Assembly: GCF_030409805.1 (NCBI RefSeq)
Contig: NZ_JAUFQP010000010.1
Coordinates: forward strand, 563,001-627,000
Direction of reading: 5' to 3'
DNA length: 64,000 nt
Source of the DNA: Algibacter miyuki
GTDB lineage: Bacteria; Bacteroidota; Bacteroidia; Flavobacteriales; Flavobacteriaceae
The notes under the pieces were generated by a model, which had not been told where the DNA came from, did no database searches, and saw only the letters and a list, made by a program, of their open reading frames with translations. Position 1 is the stretch's first letter. Every line of letters begins with the position of its first letter. Position numbers and translations under genes: made by a program. Shown here piece by piece: positions 10,145-17,947 of the stretch.

Positions 10145-10175
10145 CAATTAAAATCTATTCTATATCTGTTGAGTT

Positions 10176-11147
10176 TTAAAGATAAATCTCTAATAAATCA
10201 GCTTCCGAAGCCTTTAACGTTACCGCAGTAATACTTGCAGGCAACAATAAAGTTTCTCCTGTTTTTAAACTGTAGTTTTCACCAGAACATGCTATATCTA
10301 AACTTCCGCTAACACACATGTAAATAACAAAAGAATCTAATTGAGAATAATCTTTCTCTAACGTGTTTTCAACCTTAATAAAATTAGTTTTAAAATATGG
10401 CGAATGCACTAATGTATTAGCCGTGTTTACTTTAGTCTCATAACTGGTTTTAAAATCGCTATGGTAAGTAAAATCGATAGCATCTAGTGCTAAATCGTTA
10501 TGTAGCTCACGTTCTTTTCCTGTAGTAGCATCAACTCTATTGTAATCGTAAATACGATATGTTACATCGGATGTTTGTTGAATTTCCGCCAACAAAACCC
10601 CAGAACCAATAGCATGAATTCTCCCTGTAGGAATATAAAATGTATCGCCTTTTGCAACAGTTTCATGATGCATCACCTCTAATACGGTATCATCTTCTAA
10701 TTGCTTTTGGTATTCTGCTTTATCAATTTCTTTCTCGAAACCTACAATAAGTTCTGCATCTTTATCAGCTTGCATAACATACCACATTTCATTTTTTCCG
10801 AAGGAATCATGACGTTCTTTTGCCAATTCATTACTTGGGTGAACTTGAATAGACAATGGCGTTTTGGCATCAATAAATTTAATAAGTAAAGGAAAATCTT
10901 CACCGAATTCTTTATAAACCGATTCGCCAACAAAAGCACCTTTATACGTTTGAATTAATTGCTTTAAGGTTTGCCCTTGCAAATCTCCTTCCAATACTTT
11001 AGTTTCATCCCCTTTTACATCCGAAATCTCCCAAGATTCACCAATGCTTGTTTCTGTATATTCCTTATTAAGTTGCGTTTTTAATTTTTCGCCTCCCCAA
11101 AGTCTGTATTTGTAAAGCGGCTCGAATTTTAATGGATATAGTGTCAT
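10176..11147 (-). CDS. manA: Mannose-6-phosphate isomerase, class I
   Basis: Cytosolic zinc enzyme interconverting mannose 6-phosphate and fructose 6-phosphate. At 323 residues it has the usual length of the short bacterial form. Visible zinc and active-site segments are QVHPSNELAKERH (about 101-113), GKNEMWYVM, PTGRIHAIGSGVLLAEIQ and TYRIYDYNR. There is no signal peptide. It follows the LacI-type regulator gene by 14 bases, so both are probably co-transcribed from the promoter in the 12185-12314 divergent region. The product fits with the GH92 alpha-mannosidase encoded in the adjacent PUL, giving a way to use released mannose. That link is by context. Confidence 0.92.
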   Translation of the reverse strand: MTLYPLKFEPLYKYRLWGGEKLKTQLNKEYTETSIGESWEISDVKGDETKVLEGDLQGQTLKQLIQTYKGAFVGESVYKEFGEDFPLLIKFIDAKTPLSIQVHPSNELAKERHDSFGKNEMWYVMQADKDAELIVGFEKEIDKAEYQKQLEDDTVLEVMHHETVAKGDTFYIPTGRIHAIGSGVLLAEIQQTSDVTYRIYDYNRVDATTGKERELHNDLALDAIDFTYHSDFKTSYETKVNTANTLVHSPYFKTNFIKVENTLEKDYSQLDSFVIYMCVSGSLDIACSGENYSLKTGETLLLPASITAVTLKASEADLLEIYL

Positions 11148-11161
11148 AGTAATCTAATTTT

Positions 11162-12184
11162 CTAGTTTAATATTTTAGATGAATTTCTTTCAATTAAATG
11201 TGTTTCTATCAGGATTGTTTGTCCTTTTTTAGGTGTTTTTTTATTTTTAATGTGTTCTAACATCAATTCCGTGGCTACTTTTCCTATTTCGAAACCCGAT
11301 TGATCAATCGTGGTTAACGATGGTTCTATAACACTGGAAACCGGCTCGTTGCTAAACCCAACAATAGCAATATCATCTGGAATACTGATTTTCTGCTCTT
11401 TAAGATGTTTCATTGCTCCAATTGCCGATAAATCGTTAGCTGAAAACACCGCATCAATAGGCAGGTTTTTAGCTAATAATTTCTGCATACTAATATAACC
11501 ATCTTGTTCCATAAGACGAGAACTTATTACATATTCTTCGTTAAACGGAATATTGTTTTCTAACAGTGCTGCCTTATACCCTTCAAATCGGTTTTTGTAT
11601 ATTTCTAATGCCTGTGGTCCCGAAAAATGTACAATATGCTTACAACCTTTTGAAATTAAATGATTAGTCGCATCAAAGCCACCCTTAAAGTCGTCGATAA
11701 GTACAGAGCTTACCCCTTCAATAGCGCAATGTCTATCAAAGAATATCACAGGAATACCGCTTTTTTTCAGAATTTCTAAATGGTCATAATTTAAAGTTTC
11801 CATAGAAACTGAAATTAATAAACCATCGACCCGGTTTGCTACTAAGCCCGAAACAATCTTTTTTTCGCGTTCTAATTGCTCTAGCGACTGACAAATAATA
11901 ACATTATAGCCCGCCAAATAAGCACTTTCCTCAATACCTTGAATAGCCGAAGAAAAGAAATGACGTGATATTCTAGGTACCACAACCCCTATAGTATGAG
12001 TTTCGTTTTTTCGTAAATTGGATGCCAACATATTACGTTGGTAGCCCAACTCCTTTGCCTTTGCTAGAATTTTCGCTTTGGTTACAGGGGTTACGCGTGG
12101 GCTATCATTTAAGGCTCTAGATACGGTAGAACTATCTATCCCTAAAGCCTTAGCAATGTCGTGTATGGTTGGTTTAATATTCAA
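11162..12184 (-). CDS. LacI-family transcriptional regulator
   Basis: DNA-binding repressor of 340 residues. The N-terminal LacI HTH reads IHDIAKALGIDSSTVSRALN (residues about 8-27), followed by the hinge. A periplasmic-binding-protein-like effector domain fills residues about 60-335 (GVVVPRISRHFFSSAIQGIE, DGLLISVS, AIVGFSNEPVSSVIEPSLTT). The gene is divergent from kduI and upstream of manA. A CAATCGATTG palindrome lies between the divergent starts, so it most likely controls both directions. The effector is unknown; a sugar acid of the KduI/KduD route or a mannose derivative would fit the context. Confidence 0.93.
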   Translation of the reverse strand: MNIKPTIHDIAKALGIDSSTVSRALNDSPRVTPVTKAKILAKAKELGYQRNMLASNLRKNETHTIGVVVPRISRHFFSSAIQGIEESAYLAGYNVIICQSLEQLEREKKIVSGLVANRVDGLLISVSMETLNYDHLEILKKSGIPVIFFDRHCAIEGVSSVLIDDFKGGFDATNHLISKGCKHIVHFSGPQALEIYKNRFEGYKAALLENNIPFNEEYVISSRLMEQDGYISMQKLLAKNLPIDAVFSANDLSAIGAMKHLKEQKISIPDDIAIVGFSNEPVSSVIEPSLTTIDQSGFEIGKVATELMLEHIKNKKTPKKGQTILIETHLIERNSSKILN

Positions 12185-12217
12185 TCTAATAATTGAATTC
12201 GTTCAGTTTAATTTTCA

Positions 12218-12251
12218 CAAATATAACAAAATCCAATCGATTGTATTTCAA
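12218..12251 (-). promoter_or_regulatory. Probable promoter of lacI-manA
   Basis: On minus, TATATTTG (12218-12225) is an exact TAnnTTTG element about 34 bases before the regulator start. A TTG (12249-12251) lies 23 bases further upstream. The LacI-type operator at 12234-12243 falls between the two elements. Confidence 0.5.
12234..12243. promoter_or_regulatory. Candidate LacI-family operator CAATCGATTG
   Basis: Perfect 10-bp palindrome with the central CG typical of LacI-family operators. It ends at the TTG of the kduI promoter and lies between the -33 and -7 elements of the lacI promoter. One bound dimer could therefore block both. Confidence 0.6.
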
Positions 12252-12269
12252 TAAAATTTATTATATTTA
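12241..12269 (+). promoter_or_regulatory. Probable promoter of kduI-kduD-DUF4861
   Basis: TTG (12241-12243), an 18-base spacer, then TATATTTA (12262-12269). This is one base off TAnnTTTG and about 45 bases before the kduI start. Confidence 0.5.
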
Positions 12270-12314
12270 CAAAGTTTTAAAATTTACAAAAATCACATAC
12301 AAATACTAGATAAG

Positions 12315-13157
12315 ATGAAAAACAATTATGAAGTGCGCTACGCCGCATCACCACAAGATGTTAAAACTTACGACACAACAAGATTAAGAGACGAGTTTTT
12401 AATTGATAACTTAATGGAACCAGATGCTTTAAATTTGGTATATTCTCATTACGACCGTTTTATTTCAGGTAGTGCTGTGCCAGTAAAAGCGCCATTAACG
12501 TTAGAGGCTATTGACCCTTTAAAAGCAGAATTCTTTCTTGAACGTCGCGAATTAGGTATTATCAATATTGGAGGTTCAGGCACAGTTACTGTAGATGGTG
12601 AAGTTTACGAACTTGATAATCGTGAAGCATTATACGTTGGGCAAGGTAATAAAGAAGTTGTTTTTGCTAGCAAATCGGCTAACGAACCAGCTTTATTTTA
12701 CTTAAACTCTACACCTGCTCATAAAGCATATCCAAACAAAAAAATTGGAATTAATGATGTAGAAGTTGTACAATTAGGTGCACCTGAAACGGCTAATGCA
12801 AGAACACTTAGAAAATATATTGTAAACAGCGTAGTAGATGTTTGCCAATTACAAATGGGAATGACCGAATTAAAATCAGGTTCTGTTTGGAATACAATGC
12901 CAGCTCACGTGCATGACAGACGTATGGAAGTTTATTTCTATTTTGATGTACCTGCTGAACAATCTGTTTGTCACTTTATGGGACAACCACAAGAAACACG
13001 TCATATTTGGATGCAAAATAACCAAGCTGTTATTTCTCCAGCATGGTCTGTACACTCTGGATCTGGAACTAGTAACTACACCTTTATATGGGGAATGGCT
13101 GGTGAAAACTTAGACTACGGAGACATGGATCACTGTAAAATAACTGAATTAAAATAA
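12315..13157 (+). CDS. kduI: 5-keto-4-deoxyuronate isomerase (DKI isomerase)
   Basis: Cytosolic zinc-dependent cupin enzyme of 280 residues, the family's usual length. It converts 5-keto-4-deoxyuronate to 2,5-diketo-3-deoxygluconate. The metal-binding segment PAHVHDRRMEVYFYF is seen at about residues 195-209, with a further His in SPAWSVHSGSG (about 245). The start is supported by the preceding promoter and the match to the family N-terminus (RYAASPQDVKTYDTTRLRDE). KduD follows after 5 bases. In E. coli KduI is also reported to isomerise glucuronate and galacturonate. That side activity is relevant here because the region encodes glucuronate-producing enzymes but no lyase. Confidence 0.95.
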   Translation: MKNNYEVRYAASPQDVKTYDTTRLRDEFLIDNLMEPDALNLVYSHYDRFISGSAVPVKAPLTLEAIDPLKAEFFLERRELGIINIGGSGTVTVDGEVYELDNREALYVGQGNKEVVFASKSANEPALFYLNSTPAHKAYPNKKIGINDVEVVQLGAPETANARTLRKYIVNSVVDVCQLQMGMTELKSGSVWNTMPAHVHDRRMEVYFYFDVPAEQSVCHFMGQPQETRHIWMQNNQAVISPAWSVHSGSGTSNYTFIWGMAGENLDYGDMDHCKITELK

Positions 13158-13162
13158 TAACA

Positions 13163-13957
13163 ATGTCTATAAACTTATTCGATTTAACAGGAAAAGTAGC
13201 CCTTATTACAGGTGGTACTCACGGCTTAGGACAAGCCATGGCTGAAGGTTTAGGTAACGCTGGTGCCACTTTGGTAATCAACGGTGCATCGTCGCAAGAC
13301 AAACTAAATACAGCTGTAGAACATTATAAATCTTTAGGCATTAACGCTTCAGGATATCTTTTTGATGTTACAGATGAAGCTCAAGTTATTAAAAACATAG
13401 CTGCTATAGAAAAAGAAGTTGGTAACATTGATATTCTTGTAAATAATGCAGGTATTATTAAAAGAACGCCGCTTGAAGATATGGAAGTTGCAGATTTTGA
13501 AGCTGTAATTAAAGTAGATTTAGTAAGTCCGTTTATTATGTCTAAACATGTTGTAAAAGGCATGATTAAACGTAAAGAAGGTAAAATAATCAACATTTGC
13601 TCTATGATGAGTGAACTTGGTAGAAGTACTGTTGGTGCTTATGCAGCTGCAAAAGGAGGTTTAAAAATGCTAACGCAAAACATGGCTACCGAATGGGCTA
13701 AACACAACATACAAACTAATGGTATTGGACCTGGTTATTTTGCTACTACGCAAACCGCTCCAATTCGTGTCGATGGTCATCCATTTAACGATTTCATTAT
13801 TAACCGTACACCTGCTGCACGTTGGGGAGACCCAAAAGATTTGCAAGGTGCCGCAATATTTCTAAGCTCAAAAGCTAGTGATTTCGTTAACGGGCAAGTG
13901 GTATATGTTGATGGTGGTATTTTAGCGACTATCGGAAAACCTGCAAATGAAGATTAA
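13163..13957 (+). CDS. kduD: 2-dehydro-3-deoxy-D-gluconate 5-dehydrogenase, SDR family
   Basis: NAD(P)-dependent short-chain dehydrogenase of 264 residues acting after KduI to give 2-keto-3-deoxygluconate. Classical SDR signatures are present: cofactor loop TGGTHGLGQAMA (residues about 16-27), NNAG (about 92-95), catalytic Ser in ICSMMSELGR (about 145) and the YAAAK pair Tyr/Lys (about 158-162). The C-terminal VNGQVVYVDGG is typical of the KduD/gluconate dehydrogenase branch. It is translationally close to kduI (5-base gap) and precedes the DUF4861 gene by 17 bases. No KDG kinase or aldolase lies in the window, so the route must finish elsewhere. Confidence 0.93.
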   Translation: MSINLFDLTGKVALITGGTHGLGQAMAEGLGNAGATLVINGASSQDKLNTAVEHYKSLGINASGYLFDVTDEAQVIKNIAAIEKEVGNIDILVNNAGIIKRTPLEDMEVADFEAVIKVDLVSPFIMSKHVVKGMIKRKEGKIINICSMMSELGRSTVGAYAAAKGGLKMLTQNMATEWAKHNIQTNGIGPGYFATTQTAPIRVDGHPFNDFIINRTPAARWGDPKDLQGAAIFLSSKASDFVNGQVVYVDGGILATIGKPANED

Positions 13958-13974
13958 TTTAAAGTCTATTTATT

Positions 13975-15150
13975 ATGAACAGAAATAAAATTTTAGCCGG
14001 TATTTTTTGTACCGCCATACTTGCTTCATGTAATCAAAAAGAAGACACAAAATCAATTGTTGTAAAAAACACTTTAGATTTTGAAAAAACTTTTGAAACA
14101 GTAGAATTAACATCTACTTTTTTAAATGTTACCGATCTAACAACTGTTGGAATTCGAGATGCTAAAGACGGCACTTTACAAGTAACGCAAACGGTAGATA
14201 ATGATGGTGACGGTACAATGGACGAAATTTTATTTCAACCTAAAATAGCTGCAAATTCAGAAAAAACATTTGAAATTGTAACCATTACAGAAGCTGAAAA
14301 GCCACAAGCTGAAGAACTTTGTTATTCTCGTTTTGTACCAGAACGTACAGACGATTATACATGGGAAAACAACAAAGTAGCTTTTCGTGTTTATGGACCT
14401 GTTGCTCAAAAAATGATTGAAGATGGCACACCTGGTGGAACACTTTCTAGTGGTGTAGATGCCTGGTTGAAAAAAGTAGAATATCCAATTATTAACAATT
14501 GGTATAAAAAGAACGCTATTAAACCTGGCGCTTATCACGAAGCTTCTCCGGAAGGTCGCGATAATTTCCACGTAGGGGTTAGTAGAGGTGTTGGTGGTAT
14601 TGCTGTAAAAGCAGATACAACTTACTACTTCTCTAAAAACTACACAAAATGGCGCACCATTACTACAGGACCACTTAGAACGAGTTTTCACTTAGAGTAT
14701 GCAAATTGGGATGCTAACGGAAAGTTGATAAAAGAATCTAAAACTATTAGTTTAGATTTAGGAAACAACTTCTCGAAATTCACAACAAGTATTGAAGGTA
14801 CCGATACTATTTATGCTGGCTTAACCCTACATGAAAAAGATGGTAAAGTTACCGGAAGTGATGAAAATGGATGGGTTAGCTACTGGCAACCACACTTCGA
14901 AACCGAATTAGCAACAGCTATTGTAGCCCCTAAAGGAACATTTTTAAGCTACAATACTTATGATACTGAACAAAAGGATTTAAGTAACGCTTACGCGGAA
15001 TTAAAAGTGACTAATAACGAAGTGGTGTATTACGCAGGTTTTACTTGGAGCGAAAGCAACCAATTTAAAAACAGCCAAGAATGGGAAGCTTATTTAGATA
15101 TGTTTTCTAAACAAATTAACACACCTTTAGAAGTGGTTTTGAATAAATAA
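13975..15150 (+). CDS. DUF4861 family lipoprotein
   Basis: Predicted lipoprotein of 391 residues (signal peptide with lipobox ILASC at residues about 15-19). The body matches the DUF4861 family, which is often encoded with uronic-acid and pectin or alginate degradation genes in Bacteroidota. Its biochemical role is not established. Visible features include an acidic DNDGDGTMDEILFQP stretch that could bind calcium (about residues 75-89), YGPVAQKMIEDGTPGG, and a conserved HVGVSRGVGG (about 200-209). It is the last gene of the kduI-kduD operon and is followed by a strong terminator. I can give family and location, not function. Confidence 0.8.
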   Translation: MNRNKILAGIFCTAILASCNQKEDTKSIVVKNTLDFEKTFETVELTSTFLNVTDLTTVGIRDAKDGTLQVTQTVDNDGDGTMDEILFQPKIAANSEKTFEIVTITEAEKPQAEELCYSRFVPERTDDYTWENNKVAFRVYGPVAQKMIEDGTPGGTLSSGVDAWLKKVEYPIINNWYKKNAIKPGAYHEASPEGRDNFHVGVSRGVGGIAVKADTTYYFSKNYTKWRTITTGPLRTSFHLEYANWDANGKLIKESKTISLDLGNNFSKFTTSIEGTDTIYAGLTLHEKDGKVTGSDENGWVSYWQPHFETELATAIVAPKGTFLSYNTYDTEQKDLSNAYAELKVTNNEVVYYAGFTWSESNQFKNSQEWEAYLDMFSKQINTPLEVVLNK

Positions 15151-15178
15151 CTTCATACTATTTCTAAGTCATTTTATT

Positions 15179-15231
15179 AAAGTGATTGTTTCTACTCTTT
15201 TATCTAAAGCATGAAACAATCACTTTTTTTT
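15179..15231. terminator. Terminator between DUF4861 and the symporter gene
   Basis: Fourteen-base perfect arms AAAGTGATTGTTTC (15179-15192) and GAAACAATCACTTT (15213-15226) have a 20-base loop and a T-run on plus. It lies between two convergent genes and probably serves both. Confidence 0.85.
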
Positions 15232-16810
15232 ATGATACATTTCCTAATAATATGTAGATAGCAACCGTTACTACACAAAGGAAAATAGCCATAGGCTTGG
15301 TATATTTCCAGGTTTTCATTTCTACAAATAAAATATTATCCTGTTGCATTTCTTGCGTTGGTGGATAAAAGTAAGATACCGCAAACATTACGATCAGGTT
15401 TAAAACAAATTCTATTCCCCAAATGTGAACAAAATGAATATCAACTTTAAATATAAACGTGGTTAAAATATAAAACGTTAAACCAACAAACAAAGCCGCC
15501 TTTGCTCCCATCGCCGATATCTTCTTTATAAAAAACCCTGCTAACATTATAGAAGCAATCGGAATAAAGAAAATACCATTAAGTTGCTGTAACAATTGAT
15601 ACAAACCATCTGGCGCATTGGCCACCATTGGGGCTACCAAAATAGCAAAAACAGCTAAAACTAAAGAGGTTAATTTCCCCACTTTCACCAATTTCTTATC
15701 GCTACAATCTTTCCCGAAATGACGCTTAAAAACATCGATACTAAAAATAGTAGCAGCACTATTTAAAACACTATTAAAGGTACTTAAAACAGCTCCCATA
15801 ACAATAGCAGCAAATATACCTACTAGGCCTACAGGCAGTACTTTTTTAATTAATTCTGGGTAAATCATATCTTGGTTTTCGTACATGTTATCACCAAAAT
15901 AATAAAACCCAATAACGCCTGGTAGAATAATTATAATCGGTACCAATATTTTCAAAACACCAGTAAACAGCAGTCCTTTTTGAGCTTCAACTAAATTCTT
16001 AGCTCCCAAAGCACGCTGAATAATGGTTTGATTCATACTCCAGAAATACAGCTGATTGATAATTAATCCCGTAAACAACACTTCGAATGGTAATACCGAA
16101 TCTTTAGCACCAATCACATTAAATTTTTCCGGACTATGATTATATACTTTACTTAAACCTTCAAAAGGATTCCCGTCACCAATACTAACTAAAGCAATTA
16201 ACGGAATGGCCAAACCTCCAATAAGTAGTCCGTAACCATTAATTGTATCAGAAACTGCAACAGCTTTTAATCCTCCGAAAATGGCGTAAATAGAACCTAA
16301 AATTCCCACGGCAACAACGGTAATCCAAAGTCCTTCTTTTTTTGAAACTTCTAATACTTCAGATACGTTAAAAATACTTTCTAAATTTATGGCACCGGTG
16401 TACAATACTATAGGTAATAAGGTTACAATAAAGGAAATCATTAAAAACAAAGCCACCAAAGTTCGGGTGGTACTATCAAATCGTTTTTCTAAATATTCGG
16501 GTATGGTTGTTAAACCCATTTTTAAATATTTGGGCACAAAATAAATGGCTGCAGCTACTAAAGCTAATGCTGAAGTTACTTCCCATGCTATAATAATGAA
16601 TCCATTTTTATACGACGAGCCATTCATCCCGATAAGATGTTCCGTAGAAATATTGGTTAACAACATAGACCCCGCAATAACAACACCTGTTAAACTTCTT
16701 CCTCCAAGGAAATAGCCGTCTTTTGAGTTTAATTTTTCTTTCCGAAGTTTGTACCAAGAATAAAAAGCAACAAAGAGTGTAAAGCCTATAAACGTAAGCG
16801 CAGTGTACAT
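15230..16810 (-). CDS. Sodium:solute symporter (SSS/SLC5 family)
   Basis: Inner-membrane sodium-coupled transporter of 526 residues with about 13-14 hydrophobic helices. Family segments visible are GGRSLTGVVIAGSMLLTNIS (helix 1, about 37-56), YVPKYLKMGLTTIPEYLEKRF-like text near 95-115, and VMGAVLSTFNSVLNSAATIF (about 336-355), which contains the sodium-site helix. SSS members carry sugars, inositol, sialic acid or organic acids; the sequence alone does not decide. Its place next to myo-inositol oxygenase and opposite kduI-kduD makes myo-inositol or glucuronate the best guesses. Two palindromic operator-like sites lie just upstream, suggesting its own regulated promoter. Confidence 0.92.
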   Translation of the reverse strand: MYTALTFIGFTLFVAFYSWYKLRKEKLNSKDGYFLGGRSLTGVVIAGSMLLTNISTEHLIGMNGSSYKNGFIIIAWEVTSALALVAAAIYFVPKYLKMGLTTIPEYLEKRFDSTTRTLVALFLMISFIVTLLPIVLYTGAINLESIFNVSEVLEVSKKEGLWITVVAVGILGSIYAIFGGLKAVAVSDTINGYGLLIGGLAIPLIALVSIGDGNPFEGLSKVYNHSPEKFNVIGAKDSVLPFEVLFTGLIINQLYFWSMNQTIIQRALGAKNLVEAQKGLLFTGVLKILVPIIIILPGVIGFYYFGDNMYENQDMIYPELIKKVLPVGLVGIFAAIVMGAVLSTFNSVLNSAATIFSIDVFKRHFGKDCSDKKLVKVGKLTSLVLAVFAILVAPMVANAPDGLYQLLQQLNGIFFIPIASIMLAGFFIKKISAMGAKAALFVGLTFYILTTFIFKVDIHFVHIWGIEFVLNLIVMFAVSYFYPPTQEMQQDNILFVEMKTWKYTKPMAIFLCVVTVAIYILLGNVS

Positions 16811-16869
16811 ATAGTTAGTTTAGTGGTTAGTTGGTATTGAAATTTAAAAGTCGAAAATTTCAACATAAA

Positions 16870-16915
16870 TTAATTTGTCAAATTACAGATATCACATCTT
16901 AATTTGACAAATTAA
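16870..16915. promoter_or_regulatory. Two palindromic operator-like sites TAATTTG-N-CAAATTA
   Basis: Two 15-bp palindromes, TAATTTGTCAAATTA (16871-16885) and TAATTTGACAAATTA (16900-16914), have centres 29 bases apart. Together they also form a larger inverted repeat. They lie 60-105 bases before the symporter start. On minus, the TTTG of one and the TAATTTG of the other are 22 bases apart, so they may overlap a promoter. No regulator with a matching known site is evident in the window. Confidence 0.6.
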
Positions 16916-16963
16916 CTATAGCTGCCAAGGTTACTCAGCGTTTTTATAATCTATTTCGAAGTT

Positions 16964-17842
16964 TTAAAACTTCAATGTATCTGGTAAATATTTCGCGACC
17001 AAATCTTTATAATACGGTAAAAGTTCTTCCGCATTTGGTGGTACTGGTGCTTTTGAATATAAATCGTAAGGGTTAAATATTTTTACCCATTCGAATAATT
17101 CCACATCTTTTTCATTCATTAAATGCGTATAATCGTTTTCACGATGCTGTGAGTAAAATGAATGATAACGAATCATATACAACGCTGAATCTGGTAAATA
17201 ATCTTTCAGAATTTGGTATAAGTATTCATCGTGCCCCCAACTCATTTTCACATTATCTAATCCACAATTTGGAGTATAAACGCCGTATTTAGTATTGTAA
17301 CGCGGATCGTTATAATCGGGGTTTGCTTTAAAGAATTCTGGATATACAATTTTATCTGAATACGCACAACCTACCGGAAATGTATCGCCAACAACAGCCC
17401 ATTGCGGCTCTCCAAACAGGCATAATATTTTACCTAAATCGTGAAGAAATCCTGTGAGCACAAACCAATCGGGATGTCCGTCGGCGCGAATAGCTTCTGA
17501 TGTCTGTAAAAGGTGCTGTAACTGATCTAAATCAATATCAGGATCACTATCATCAACCAACGTATTTAAAAAGTCTACGGCTTCCCAAATAGACATTTCT
17601 TTTCTATCGAACTTTAAAAACTCAGCTTCTTTCTTACACACAAAATCGTACGTTTGAAACTCGTGATTCACCTTATAAAATTCGCGCACGGTATCTAATC
17701 GTTCAGAATCTACATAATTTCTAAATTCCTCTTTTTCTTTTTTAGCGTCTTCCGGATCTGGATAACGGTCTAATAAATTGTCTTCCCAATCGTCAATATT
17801 CTCCATTGGATTTTGGAGATTTTTGTTCAAAGATTCTTTCAT
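16964..17842 (-). CDS. myo-Inositol oxygenase (MIOX)
   Basis: Cytosolic di-iron oxygenase that cleaves myo-inositol with O2 to D-glucuronate. At 292 residues it is close to the animal enzyme (about 285). All six iron ligands can be placed: His in [11 protein letters not shown] (about 107), His-Asp in FLHDLGK (about 136), His in WGHDEYLYQ (about 200), His in [10 protein letters not shown] (about 226) and Asp in FNPYDLYSK (about 261). The segments [15 protein letters not shown] and [18 protein letters not shown] are near-copies of the eukaryotic signature. There is no signal peptide. It sits between the HTCS and the symporter on the same strand. Its product can enter hexuronate metabolism, for which kduI and kduD are close by. 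Confidence 0.95.
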   Translation of the reverse strand: MKESLNKNLQNPMENIDDWEDNLLDRYPDPEDAKKEKEEFRNYVDSERLDTVREFYKVNHEFQTYDFVCKKEAEFLKFDRKEMSIWEAVDFLNTLVDDSDPDIDLDQLQHLLQTSEAIRADGHPDWFVLTGFLHDLGKILCLFGEPQWAVVGDTFPVGCAYSDKIVYPEFFKANPDYNDPRYNTKYGVYTPNCGLDNVKMSWGHDEYLYQILKDYLPDSALYMIRYHSFYSQHRENDYTHLMNEKDVELFEWVKIFNPYDLYSKAPVPPNAEELLPYYKDLVAKYLPDTLKF

Positions 17843-17947
17843 TGCTCTAATGTGAATTAGTTTAATTTTCTAACCGCAATTTAAAAGATAATAAAAAAAA
17901 TTAAATGGATTAATACATCAAAAACATGGAGAAATGATATCAGAATC

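Larger units (their letters stand above)
9873..10175. other. Intergenic region between the HTCS gene and manA
   Basis: No gene is seen. From right to left, in the direction of minus-strand transcription, it holds three inverted repeats (10106-10144, 10056-10084, 10015-10048) and then the probable HTCS promoter (9894-9924). It therefore looks like the manA 3' end followed by a new transcription start. Confidence 0.6.

Noticed and set aside
14257..14691. Open frame of 144 codons opposite the DUF4861 gene
   Set aside because: It is antisense to a well-supported lipoprotein gene, has no recognisable domain and an odd Cys/Phe-rich composition.
16958..16973. Perfect palindrome GAAGTTTTAAAACTTC at the MIOX stop codon
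   Set aside because: It spans coding sequence and lacks a T-tract. An AT-rich chance palindrome is the simpler explanation.
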